64,000 nucleotides of DNA from Archangium violaceum (GTDB lineage: Bacteria > Myxococcota > Myxococcia > Myxococcales > Myxococcaceae). The notes beneath the pieces are model-generated. The model saw nothing but the letters and a program-made list of their open reading frames with translations, did not search any database and was not told where the DNA came from. The stretch spans positions 3,251,001 to 3,315,000 of the forward strand of contig NZ_CP069396.1 of assembly GCF_016887565.1 (NCBI RefSeq). Reading direction: 5' to 3'. The number at the start of each line of letters is the position of its first letter. Position 1 is the first letter of the stretch. Positions 25,046-34,056 of this stretch are shown here, one piece after another. The position numbers and the translations under genes are program-made.

Positions 25046-26761
25046 TCAGCGCTTGAGCAGCTTCACGTCCAGGGAGGCCGGCTGGCTTCCGGTGAAGGTG
25101 CCCTTCCAGGGCTTGTAGCCCTTGTGCGTCACCTGCACCGGGATGTCCTGGGGTGGGTAGGAGTTGTCGAGCGCCAGGGGCGTGGTGCCCAGCACCGTTC
25201 CGTCGATGGTCACGGTGGCGCCCTCGGGCTCGCTCGTGATGAAGAGCGTGGACGCGGGTCGTCCCGCCGCCATCTTGTAGCGGAGCTGGTCGAGCAGGGG
25301 CTTCAGGTTCGGCCAGGCCACCACGGCTCCGCCCAGTACGAGCAGCAGCACCGCCACGGTCGCCAGGGAGCGCGCCCACCGCGCGCCGAGTCCGGACCTC
25401 GGGCCGGGCTCATCGATCCGTGGGAAGTCGCTCTCCGGACGTACCCGCTCGGCCACCTGCAGCTCCTCCTCGGGCATGTCCAGCACCGAGCGTGGTGGGG
25501 CGGCGAAGGTGGCCTCGTATTGCTGCTGGGGCGCGGGCGTGGAGACGTCCTCGGCGAGCATGGAGAGGCCCGGGGCGAGCTCCCGGGCGCAGCGATCGCA
25601 CGGCGCATGGGCCGAGGGCAGGGGGGCGTTGCACCGGGAGCAGCGGAACTCGCGGGGCCGGGCGGGGGCGGTGGGGGGCTGGATGAGCCGGCCGCTCGCG
25701 CTGAGCGCGGCCCCTCCGGGCTGCTCGGTCCAGTCGTCCGAGGGCTGGAGATCGAAGGAGGGCGACTCCACGGGCCGGGTGGCCAGGGTCAGGTGCCGGG
25801 TGGTCGTGTCCAGTTCGCCCAGATGGTCGGTGGTGTCGCCCAGCTCGAGCAGGGTGGGGGGCGGGTTGAGGTCGTTGATGAACGCGGCGAGGGACTGGGA
25901 GTTCGCGGGCTCGCCGGCCTGGGCCAGGTAGCGGGCCAGCGCCTCGGCCATGTCCTCGGGGCGAGGGAAGCGGGCCTGGGGGGCCTTGGACATGGCGCGC
26001 GCCACGATCGCCGCCAGCGGCGCCGGAGTGCCCGTGAGCGGCGGGGGCTCGCGCTGGGTGATGGCCATGGCGAAGGCCAGGGGATCCTGGCTGTCATGGG
26101 TGAGGAAGGGGTGCTGTCCGGCGAGCAGCTCGTAGAGGACGATGCCGAGGGCGAACTGATCGCTCAGGGCGGTGGCGGGCTGGCCCTGCAGCGTCTCCGG
26201 CGAGGCGTAGGGGAGCTTGCCCTTGAAGGTCCCGGGCTGGGTGCCCATGGACATGCCCTCGAGGCGGGCGATGCCGAAGTCCGTCACCTTCACCTCGCCC
26301 TCGCGCGAGACGAGGATGTTGGAGGGCGAGATGTCCCGGTGGGCCGTCAGCACGGGCTGGCCGGCGTGCATGCGGCGGTAGGCGTGGATGAGGCCCGCCA
26401 GTACCTGGGCGCCGATGTGGGCCACCAGGTGCGGGGGGAAGCGCTGGACGCGCCGGGCGGCGTGCCGCAGGAGCACGCCCAGGTCCCACCCGTTCACCAG
26501 CTCCATCACCAGGAAGAGGCCATTGGGGCCACTGCCCACGTCGTAGACGCTGGCGATGTTCTGGTGGTGCAGGTGGGTGGCCAGGCGGGCCTCGGCGAGG
26601 AACATCTTCGCGATGGTGGGCTCGCTGGCGAGGTGCGGGAGGATGCGCTTGATGGCCACGGGCTTCTCGAAGCCCTCCGCGCCGCGAGCCACGCCGAGGA
26701 ACAGCTCCGCCATCCCTCCCGTGGCGAGGGGGCGCACCATCCGGTACCGGGACTCGTTCAC
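25046..26761 (-). CDS. Ser/Thr protein kinase with zinc ribbon and PEGA domain
   Basis: A 571-residue Hanks-type kinase. The domain (about 8-280) has the Gly loop (LATGGMAELFLG), VAIK lysine, catalytic AHRDISPSN, VTDFGIARL and YASPE. A short Cys4 zinc ribbon follows near 370-395 (RCSRCNAPLPSAHAPCDRC), then a linker, one membrane helix (about 470-490, VAVLLLVLGGAVVAW) and an extracytoplasmic PEGA domain (SEPEGATVTIDGTVLGTTPL). PEGA suggests binding of envelope or peptidoglycan-linked ligands. It is last in a minus-strand operon and convergent with sspB. Confidence 0.92.
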   Translation of the reverse strand: MNESRYRMVRPLATGGMAELFLGVARGAEGFEKPVAIKRILPHLASEPTIAKMFLAEARLATHLHHQNIASVYDVGSGPNGLFLVMELVNGWDLGVLLRHAARRVQRFPPHLVAHIGAQVLAGLIHAYRRMHAGQPVLTAHRDISPSNILVSREGEVKVTDFGIARLEGMSMGTQPGTFKGKLPYASPETLQGQPATALSDQFALGIVLYELLAGQHPFLTHDSQDPLAFAMAITQREPPPLTGTPAPLAAIVARAMSKAPQARFPRPEDMAEALARYLAQAGEPANSQSLAAFINDLNPPPTLLELGDTTDHLGELDTTTRHLTLATRPVESPSFDLQPSDDWTEQPGGAALSASGRLIQPPTAPARPREFRCSRCNAPLPSAHAPCDRCARELAPGLSMLAEDVSTPAPQQQYEATFAAPPRSVLDMPEEELQVAERVRPESDFPRIDEPGPRSGLGARWARSLATVAVLLLVLGGAVVAWPNLKPLLDQLRYKMAAGRPASTLFITSEPEGATVTIDGTVLGTTPLALDNSYPPQDIPVQVTHKGYKPWKGTFTGSQPASLDVKLLKR

Positions 26762-26780
26762 GCGTTTCTCTCCGTGCGCT

Positions 26781-27119
26781 TCAGCCCTGGGGCTGGGTGA
26801 TGTCGCGCAGCAGCTTCCAGGGGTAGATGCCGGTGCCGTGTCCGTCGCTGAAGACGAAGGTGAGCGCGTAGTTGCCCACCGGCTGCACCTGGGTGATGCG
26901 CAGGTCCGCGGGAACCCTGGCCGGGTCCAGCGTGCGCTTGTTGGTCCACTCGTCCACGCACCCGGCGCACGGGCACTGCTGGCGCAGGTGCTGCGCGGTG
27001 GCGTCCGTCTTCACCCCATCTTCCCAGGTGAGGTTGAGCCGGGTCTTCTCCGGCGACAGCTCCACCTCGGTGGCGGACACGGGGCGCGTGGTGGGCTTGA
27101 TGCGATCCCAGAAGCTCAA
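26781..27119 (-). CDS. DUF971 domain protein
   Basis: A 112-residue single DUF971 domain, as found at the N-terminus of gamma-butyrobetaine hydroxylases and alone in many bacteria. Typical features are LNLTWEDG, QHLRQQCPCAGCVDEWT (Cys pair of the metal or Fe-S-like site), GNYALTFVFSDGHGTGIYPW. Roles in Fe-S carrier biology have been suggested for related proteins, but this one is unassigned. It is cytosolic, 19 bases upstream of the kinase gene. Confidence 0.88.
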   Translation of the reverse strand: MSFWDRIKPTTRPVSATEVELSPEKTRLNLTWEDGVKTDATAQHLRQQCPCAGCVDEWTNKRTLDPARVPADLRITQVQPVGNYALTFVFSDGHGTGIYPWKLLRDITQPQG

Positions 27120-27132
27120 GAGTCTCCCCTTT

Positions 27133-27158
27133 CAGGGCCAGAACGAAAGTGGCCCCTG
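27133..27158 (-). terminator. Hairpin between HD-GYP and DUF971 genes
   Basis: Arms CAGGGCCA and TGGCCCCTG (one bulged C) around a nine-base loop lie just 3' of the HD-GYP gene on the minus strand. It may be a partial terminator or an mRNA-processing stem. Confidence 0.4.
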
Positions 27159-27205
27159 CTTACCATCCCGGCGGTGGAATGGGGGGAGGGGGAAGCCAGG
27201 GCGCC

Positions 27206-28906
27206 TCACGAGGCCAGCTTGACGGGCAGGCGGTGGCCCTCCACGCGCACGCCCTTCTTCTCCAGCACCCGGCGCAGGGCGGCGACCACGGCCGGATCGA
27301 GCTGCTTGCCGCTGAGGTTGTCGAGGATCTCCATCGCCTTCTCCAGCGGCATGGCCTTCTGGTAGGGGCGGGTGGAGGTGCAGGCGTCGAAGGTGTCCGC
27401 GCAGCCGACGATGCGGGCCAGCAGGGGAATCTCCTCGCCCTTGAGGCCGTCCGGGTAGCCGGTGCCGTCCCAGCGCTCGTGGTGGTTGCGCACGCAGGAG
27501 CGCATGGCCTGCAGGAAGCTGATGGGCTTGATGATGGTGTCGCCGATGGCCGGGTGCTCGCGCATGATGGTCATCTCCTCGTCGGTGAGGCGCGACTGCT
27601 TGCAGAGGATGGACTCGACGATGCCGATCTTCCCGATGTCGTGGAGGATGCCGCCGAACTGCAGCTGCTTGAGCTCGCGCTCGGAGAGGGCCAGCTCGCG
27701 GCCGATCTCCACTGCCACGTCGCCCACGCGCTGGCTGTGGCCGCGGGTGTACGAGTCCTTGGAGTCGATGGAGTTGGCCAGGGCGACGATGGTCTCCAGG
27801 TAGCCCTGCTCGAGGCTCTCGTAGAGGCCGCGGTTCTCGTGGTCGTACGCGAGCAGCTGCTTGCTCATGTAGTTGAACGTCCGGGCCAGCTCGCCCAGCT
27901 CGTTCTTCTGGGGGACGTTGACCTCGAGGCCGAACTTGCCCTGGGCCAGCTGGAGGGCGCCCTGGGTGAAGCCCTTGAGGGGGCGGGTGACGCTGCGCGA
28001 GAAGACGGCGGCGAGCGCCAGGGCCACCAGGGTGGCGGCCAGCACGGTGAGCAGCAGCCGCCGCTCCATCGTCTCCACCTGCTTGTAGGCGAGCGCCACC
28101 GGCTGCTCGGAGACGATGGCCCAGTGCGGGTCGGCCAGGGCGGCGTAGGCGGCGACGACGGCCTCGTCGCCCTCGCCGAAGTTGCCCACGTGGAGGATGT
28201 CCGTGTCCGGGCTGCGCGCCAGGCCCTGGAGCAGGTGCGCCACCACGGGCCGCTGGGCCACGTCCTGGTTGGCCACCAGTCCGCCGCCACCGGCGAGCAC
28301 ACGGCCCTTGATGTCGGCGAGGTAGACGAAGCCGGTGCTGCCCACGCGCTCCTGGGCGAGCATGGCCTGCAGTCCGGCCAGGGACATGTCCGCGGCGACG
28401 TAGCCCTTCACGGGTTCGCCCACGGGGTAGAGGAACGTCACCACCGCCTCGCCGCTGGGGCGCCACACCACGTCGGCGTAGCGCAGGTCACCCAGGCCCT
28501 CCAGCAGCGCCACGGCGCGCGCCTCGTGCTCGGCCAGCGCGGTGGGTGGCACGTCGCTCACGGCGAAGGCCTGCAGCTTCGGCAGCCGCTTTCCATCCGG
28601 CCCGAAGAGGGTGATGGCCTGCACCTCTCGGCTCTGGTTGAGCACCGCGCTCAGGTACGTCTGCTGCTGCTCCAGCGGCAGGGCGAAGAAGTTGGGCACG
28701 CGCGCCATGCTCAGCACCGCGCGCGTGGGCTCCGCCAGGAAGGCTTCCGTCTTCTGCTTGAGCTGCTTGACGCGCTCCTGCGCCAGCTCCTGGGCATCGC
28801 GCACCAGCAGCTCGCGCGTGTCGGAGACGGACAGCCAGCCCACCATCACCGTGGGCACCAGGCTGGCCACCAGCATCAGCAGCAGGATGGTCTTGAAGAG
28901 ACGCAT
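27206..28906 (-). CDS. Membrane HD-GYP domain protein (putative c-di-GMP phosphodiesterase)
   Basis: A 566-residue protein. An N-terminal membrane helix (3-25) and a second near 270-295 enclose a periplasmic sensor region of Cache-like composition. A HAMP linker (PLKGFTQGALQLAQGKFG) and an HD-GYP catalytic domain (about 365-545) follow. The metal ligands are intact: GGILHDIGK, MREHP, NHHERWDGTGYPDGL (GYP). The family hydrolyses c-di-GMP to pGpG or GMP. The sensor may read envelope state; its neighbours 5' are LysM and FecR proteins. Confidence 0.92.
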   Translation of the reverse strand: MRLFKTILLLMLVASLVPTVMVGWLSVSDTRELLVRDAQELAQERVKQLKQKTEAFLAEPTRAVLSMARVPNFFALPLEQQQTYLSAVLNQSREVQAITLFGPDGKRLPKLQAFAVSDVPPTALAEHEARAVALLEGLGDLRYADVVWRPSGEAVVTFLYPVGEPVKGYVAADMSLAGLQAMLAQERVGSTGFVYLADIKGRVLAGGGGLVANQDVAQRPVVAHLLQGLARSPDTDILHVGNFGEGDEAVVAAYAALADPHWAIVSEQPVALAYKQVETMERRLLLTVLAATLVALALAAVFSRSVTRPLKGFTQGALQLAQGKFGLEVNVPQKNELGELARTFNYMSKQLLAYDHENRGLYESLEQGYLETIVALANSIDSKDSYTRGHSQRVGDVAVEIGRELALSERELKQLQFGGILHDIGKIGIVESILCKQSRLTDEEMTIMREHPAIGDTIIKPISFLQAMRSCVRNHHERWDGTGYPDGLKGEEIPLLARIVGCADTFDACTSTRPYQKAMPLEKAMEILDNLSGKQLDPAVVAALRRVLEKKGVRVEGHRLPVKLAS

Positions 28907-28921
28907 GGGAGAGCTCCCGTG

Positions 28922-29809
28922 CTACTTCCACTTCGAGGGCTGCACCTGGAGATGGATGGGCTTGGCCGGCGCTTCCATGAGCTCGAAGCCCTGTTCGGTG
29001 GAGGCCTCGGAGCGCACGTCGCGGGCCACGGCGCGCACGCTCCAGCGGTAGCTTCCCGGAGGCAGCGAGGCCTTCAGCTGGGGCGCGGAGGCCGTCAGCA
29101 CCCGCTTCTCACCCCGGGTGGGCACCAGCTCCACCTCGTAGCCCTCGGCGCCCTCCACCGCCTGCCAGGCGAGGAGGACGGAGCCCAGGCCGCCCTTGGC
29201 GAACTGCACGCTCAGCTTGAGCTTGTCGGCCGGCTGGGTGGGGTGGGGCGTGCCCAGCGAGGGCCGGGACGGCGGTGGCGGCTGACCCTTCTCCACGCGC
29301 ACGCTCTCGCCCACGTAGACGGGCCGGGTGACGCCCTCGGCCTCCACGCGCACCGGCTGGCCGGACCTGGACTCCACCGTGGTGGCGCCCTTGTCGTCCA
29401 CCGCCACGGTGAAGGCGGTGGGCTGCGATGCGCTCGCCGACAGCAGCTTCCACGCCCCGTCCGCCGCCTGGGCGGCGTCCTCGTAACGCGCGCTCTGGAA
29501 GTGGGCCTCGGCCTCCTTCAGCTTGGCCGCCGCCTCCTCGCGCCGCGTCACCTTGGAGTCCGCGTGCTTCACCGCGTTGCGCGCCGTCTCCAGCACGCTC
29601 TGCGCCCGCGCCCGATCCGGTCCCGGCAGCTTCAGCTTCGTGCCCGGAGCGACCGCGTCGTCCTTCAATCCATTGAGCGCCTTGAGCTCGCTGGCACCAC
29701 CTCGGTCTCCCAGCGCGCGCTGGGCCACCTGGGCGAGCGACTCTCCTTCACGCACCACCACCTCGGCGGGCGCCAGCGTGAGCAAGGCCAGCAGGAGGGA
29801 ACTCTTCAT
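28922..29809 (-). CDS. LysM-domain envelope protein
   Basis: A 295-residue protein with a short signal-like N-terminus (MKSSLLLALLTLAPAEVVV) followed at once by a LysM repeat (VREGESLAQVAQRALGDRGG..LKALNGL, about 18-65). A helical TPR-like stretch follows (100-150), then a FecR-like strand pair and a C-terminal Ig/fibronectin-like domain (VLLAWQAVEGAEGYEVEL). It probably binds peptidoglycan in the periplasm. Its ATG overlaps the stop of the FecR gene (ATGA), so translation is coupled. Confidence 0.82.
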   Translation of the reverse strand: MKSSLLLALLTLAPAEVVVREGESLAQVAQRALGDRGGASELKALNGLKDDAVAPGTKLKLPGPDRARAQSVLETARNAVKHADSKVTRREEAAAKLKEAEAHFQSARYEDAAQAADGAWKLLSASASQPTAFTVAVDDKGATTVESRSGQPVRVEAEGVTRPVYVGESVRVEKGQPPPPSRPSLGTPHPTQPADKLKLSVQFAKGGLGSVLLAWQAVEGAEGYEVELVPTRGEKRVLTASAPQLKASLPPGSYRWSVRAVARDVRSEASTEQGFELMEAPAKPIHLQVQPSKWK

Positions 29810-30276
29810 TGGAACACGATCTCCCTTCCGGCCCGAACGGTGGCCGCTGGAGTGGTGACCGAGAGCGACTGGCGGGCCGGATCCTCGAGCTCGGCGTCCA
29901 CCCGTCCGCGGAGAACGGTCAGGTCCGTACGCACCTGCCCGGGCCTCGCGCGCGTCTCGGCGATGCCGATCAGCGCATCCTGGCCGAGGTTCACCACGCT
30001 GCCGTTGGCGAAGACGATCTGAGCTCCCGCGCCCGCCACGGTCCGCACCTTGTCGTTCTCGAAGAGGGGCATGCCCTCCTGGGCGGGGAGCCACTCATCT
30101 CCCGCCGCGCGTTTTACCTTCACGTCCCCTTGCAACCCCTTGAGTTGAGCACGCCGCACCGGCTCCGGTACGGCCGGCACATGCACTGCGGCCGCGGGCT
30201 TCTCGTCGGCGGGACAGCCCACCGACAGCGCCGCGAGCGCGAGGACGAACACACTATAGGACCAGCGACTGTTCAC
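29806..30276 (-). CDS. FecR-domain lipoprotein
   Basis: A 156-residue protein with a lipobox (ALSVGC, Cys21) and a FecR domain: LKGLQGDVKVKRAAGDEW, GMPLFENDKVRTVAGAGAQIVFANGS, and LTVLRGRVDAELE. It is tethered in the envelope. Stand-alone FecR lipoproteins with LysM partners are common in delta-proteobacteria and probably form a periplasmic scaffold. The GTG start at 30276 places the signal peptide correctly; upstream frame is Pro/Gly-rich. Confidence 0.78.
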   Translation of the reverse strand: MNSRWSYSVFVLALAALSVGCPADEKPAAAVHVPAVPEPVRRAQLKGLQGDVKVKRAAGDEWLPAQEGMPLFENDKVRTVAGAGAQIVFANGSVVNLGQDALIGIAETRARPGQVRTDLTVLRGRVDAELEDPARQSLSVTTPAATVRAGREIVFQ

Positions 30277-30286
30277 GAGATGAGTT

Positions 30287-30312
30287 CCAGTCCCCAGTGT
30301 ACCGGGGATTGG
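30287..30312 (-). terminator. Hairpin after the nitrilase gene
   Basis: CCAGTCCCC and GGGGATTGG form a stem (one G-T wobble) with an eight-base loop, between the nitrilase stop and the FecR start on the minus strand. No T tract follows. Confidence 0.4.
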
Positions 30313-30352
30313 ACCCGGCACCCAGGGGCCCGGTCACAGGCGCTCGGTCGGT

Positions 30353-31156
30353 TCAGTCCAGTCGTCGATGTTGCAGGCACGGCAGATTCCTGCGGATGCG
30401 CGCGAGCAACTCGGGGTCCACCGGGGCGATCGCCAGGCCCTCGCCCTCGGAGGCGCGGGCCGTCACCAGTCCCCAGGGGTCCACCACCATGGCGTGGCCC
30501 CAGGTGACGCGCTGCGGGGAGTGCCGTCCGCCCTGCGCCGGAGCGAAGAGGTAGCACTGGTTCTCGATGGCGCGCGCCCGCAGCAGCACCTCCCAGTGGT
30601 CCTTGCCCGTCATCAGCGTGAAGGCGGCTGGGACGGCCAGCAACGTGGCGCCCTCGTGCGCCAGGCGCCGGTACAGCTCGGGGAAGCGCAGGTCGTAGCA
30701 GATGGACAGGCCCAGCCGGCCCAGCTCCGTGTCGGCCACCACCACGTCGGTGCCCGGCGCCACCGCCGCCGACTCGCGGTAGGGCGTGCCGTCGCCCACG
30801 TCCACGTCGAAGAGGTGGATCTTCCGGTACACCGCCAGCCGCGAGCCATCCGGTCCGAAGAGGACGGTGGTGTTGTAGAGGCGACCTCCGGGCGCGCCCG
30901 TCTCCAGGATGGAGCCGGCCAGGAGCGTCACCTTCCGCTCGCGCGCCAGCTCGGCCATGCGCGAGAGCGTCGGCCCGTCGAGTGTCTCCGCGGCGCCAGA
31001 GCGCTCGGACTCCGGTCCCATCCAGCTGAAGTTCTCGGGGAGGCCCACCAAGCGCGCTCCCAGGTCGGCGGCCCGCCGGACGAGCCGGGTGGCCGAGTCG
31101 AGGTTGTGGGCCTTGTCCGCGGTGGACACCATCTGTGCTGCGGCGAGCAGGTACAT
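30353..31156 (-). CDS. Carbon-nitrogen hydrolase, Nit1/NitA-like (deaminated glutathione amidase)
   Basis: A 267-residue nitrilase-superfamily amidase with the Glu-Lys-Cys triad in LPENFS, YRKIHLFDVD and SICYDLRFPELYR. The C-terminal LPCLQHRRLD is typical of the Nit1 branch, which repairs deaminated glutathione. The ATG at 31156 yields MYLLAAAQMVST. A TATAAC -10-like box lies only about 10-15 bases before the start. It is cytosolic and divergent from rimP. The substrate assignment follows the subfamily signature only. Confidence 0.88.
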   Translation of the reverse strand: MYLLAAAQMVSTADKAHNLDSATRLVRRAADLGARLVGLPENFSWMGPESERSGAAETLDGPTLSRMAELARERKVTLLAGSILETGAPGGRLYNTTVLFGPDGSRLAVYRKIHLFDVDVGDGTPYRESAAVAPGTDVVVADTELGRLGLSICYDLRFPELYRRLAHEGATLLAVPAAFTLMTGKDHWEVLLRARAIENQCYLFAPAQGGRHSPQRVTWGHAMVVDPWGLVTARASEGEGLAIAPVDPELLARIRRNLPCLQHRRLD

Positions 31157-31173
31157 GATGGGGGCGTTATAAC

Positions 31174-31202
31174 GATTCCCGTCCGTGGAAACCCCGGGAA
31201 TC
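31174..31202. promoter_or_regulatory. 8-bp inverted repeat in the nitrilase-rimP divergent region
   Basis: GATTCCCG (31174-31181) and CGGGAATC (31195-31202) with a 13-base centre overlap the expected -35 zone of the minus-strand nitrilase promoter, whose palindromic GTTATAAC lies at 31166-31173. A regulator site is possible. Confidence 0.4.
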
Positions 31203-31251
31203 CCTGCCCCTGGGAGGACTGTTCGATGTCAGGACAAGGGGTGCGTCATCC

Positions 31252-31281
31252 TTTACACCCCGAGGTGGCGTGTGCTACGGA
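31252..31281 (+). promoter_or_regulatory. Candidate promoter of the rimP-nusA-infB operon
   Basis: TTTACA (31252-31257), an 18-base spacer and a weak TACGGA (31276-31281). The following leader contains TTTTCGA/TCGAAAA (31294-31316) and CCGCTT/AAGCGG (31331-31370) stems just before rimP. Confidence 0.35.
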
Positions 31282-31373
31282 CGCCGCCGACATTTTTCGA
31301 CGCAGTTCCTCGAAAAGTGGGCCGTCGTGCCCGCTTTTCGTGTTTTTGGAGTCCGGAGTCTTTTAAGCGGCCT

Positions 31374-31856
31374 ATGGCGGAGAACATCAAGCAAACGGTG
31401 GAAGCAAGGGCGCAAGAGCTGCTCGAGCCCATCGTTGCGGGCGAGGGGCTGGAGCTCCTCGAGGTGGAATTCGTCCGCGAGCGCGAGGGCTGGGTCCTGC
31501 GCCTGTTCATCGACAAGCCGGGTGGACGGGTGGGTCTGGACGAGTGCTCGCAGGTGTCGCGCGCGGTGGACACGGTGCTGGACGTGGAGGACATCGTCCC
31601 CCACGAATACAACCTGGAAGTGTCCAGCCCCGGGGTGAACCGCCCCCTGAAGAAGCTCGCTCACTACGAGCGGGTGAAGGGACAGAAGGTCAAGGTGAAG
31701 ACCTTCGGGCCCGTCGGGGAGCCGCCGCGCAAGAACTTCACCGGAACGCTCACCGAGGTGGCGGCCGACGCCATCACCGTGGACGTGGAGGGCGCGGGCA
31801 ACTTCCGCATCTCCCTCAAGGACATCGCCAAGGCCAATCTGGAGTTCGAGTTCTAG
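31374..31856 (+). CDS. rimP: Ribosome maturation factor RimP
   Basis: A 160-residue protein for 30S subunit assembly. Family motifs are ELLEPIVAGEGLELLEVEFVRE, LFIDKPGGRVGLDECSQVSR, the characteristic EVSSPGVNRPLKKLAHYER, and the Sm-like C-terminal barrel. The ATG at 31374 (MAENIKQTVEARAQ) fits the family start; earlier codons are not conserved. It is first gene of the translation operon and 60 bases before nusA. Confidence 0.93.
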   Translation: MAENIKQTVEARAQELLEPIVAGEGLELLEVEFVREREGWVLRLFIDKPGGRVGLDECSQVSRAVDTVLDVEDIVPHEYNLEVSSPGVNRPLKKLAHYERVKGQKVKVKTFGPVGEPPRKNFTGTLTEVAADAITVDVEGAGNFRISLKDIAKANLEFEF

Positions 31857-31916
31857 CAGTCCACATACAGGGTGCGCTCTCGCGCGAGCGCGCCCGTGGA
31901 ACCTTTGGAGAAGATG

Positions 31917-33602
<1,686 letters not shown>

Positions 33603-33639
33603 TTGTCGAGGCCTTTAGCTCGCTTGGACGCCAGGGGGG

Positions 33640-33954
33640 ATGCGCCTGAAGGCTCGTTCCGGTAGTAGAAGAAAAGAAGAACTCCCGGCGAACGCCGGAC
33701 CGGTGCGATGCTGCATCGGTTGCGGCGCGAGGCGGGTCCAGGAGGAGCTCACCCGGTTGGTGGTGGGCCCCGAGGGCGGCGTGGTGGTGGACAGACGGAG
33801 GCGGCTCCCCGGGCGGGGGGCCTACCTTTGTGGTGTCGGGTGCCTGGCGGCGGCGGTGAAGCGGAAGGCCTTTGGCAGGGCCTTCCGGGGGAGGGCGGGT
33901 CCGGTCGATCCGTCGGTGCTCGGACAAGCGTTGGAGTCGGGCCCGGTGCGGTAG
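33640..33954 (+). CDS. ylxR: YlxR/RnpM (DUF448) RNA-binding protein
   Basis: A 104-residue protein with the YlxR signature VRCCIGCGARRVQEELTRLV, VVDRRRRLPGRGAYLC and VKRKAFGRAFRG. Members bind structured RNA; in Bacillus the homologue modulates RNase P. A 20-residue basic extension precedes the core. It sits at its conserved place between nusA and infB. AGGGGGG abuts the ATG, which is tight for a ribosome site, so the start may be inexact. Confidence 0.88.
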   Translation: MRLKARSGSRRKEELPANAGPVRCCIGCGARRVQEELTRLVVGPEGGVVVDRRRRLPGRGAYLCGVGCLAAAVKRKAFGRAFRGRAGPVDPSVLGQALESGPVR

Positions 33955-34056
33955 TAAGGAGCGGCCGGGGGGGAGTGGGTGTTAGCACCACTCGCACACA
34001 TTTTTGGATTAGGGTGCTGCGCCCGGTAGCCGGCGGAGCAAAAGGCCAAGCAAGGT

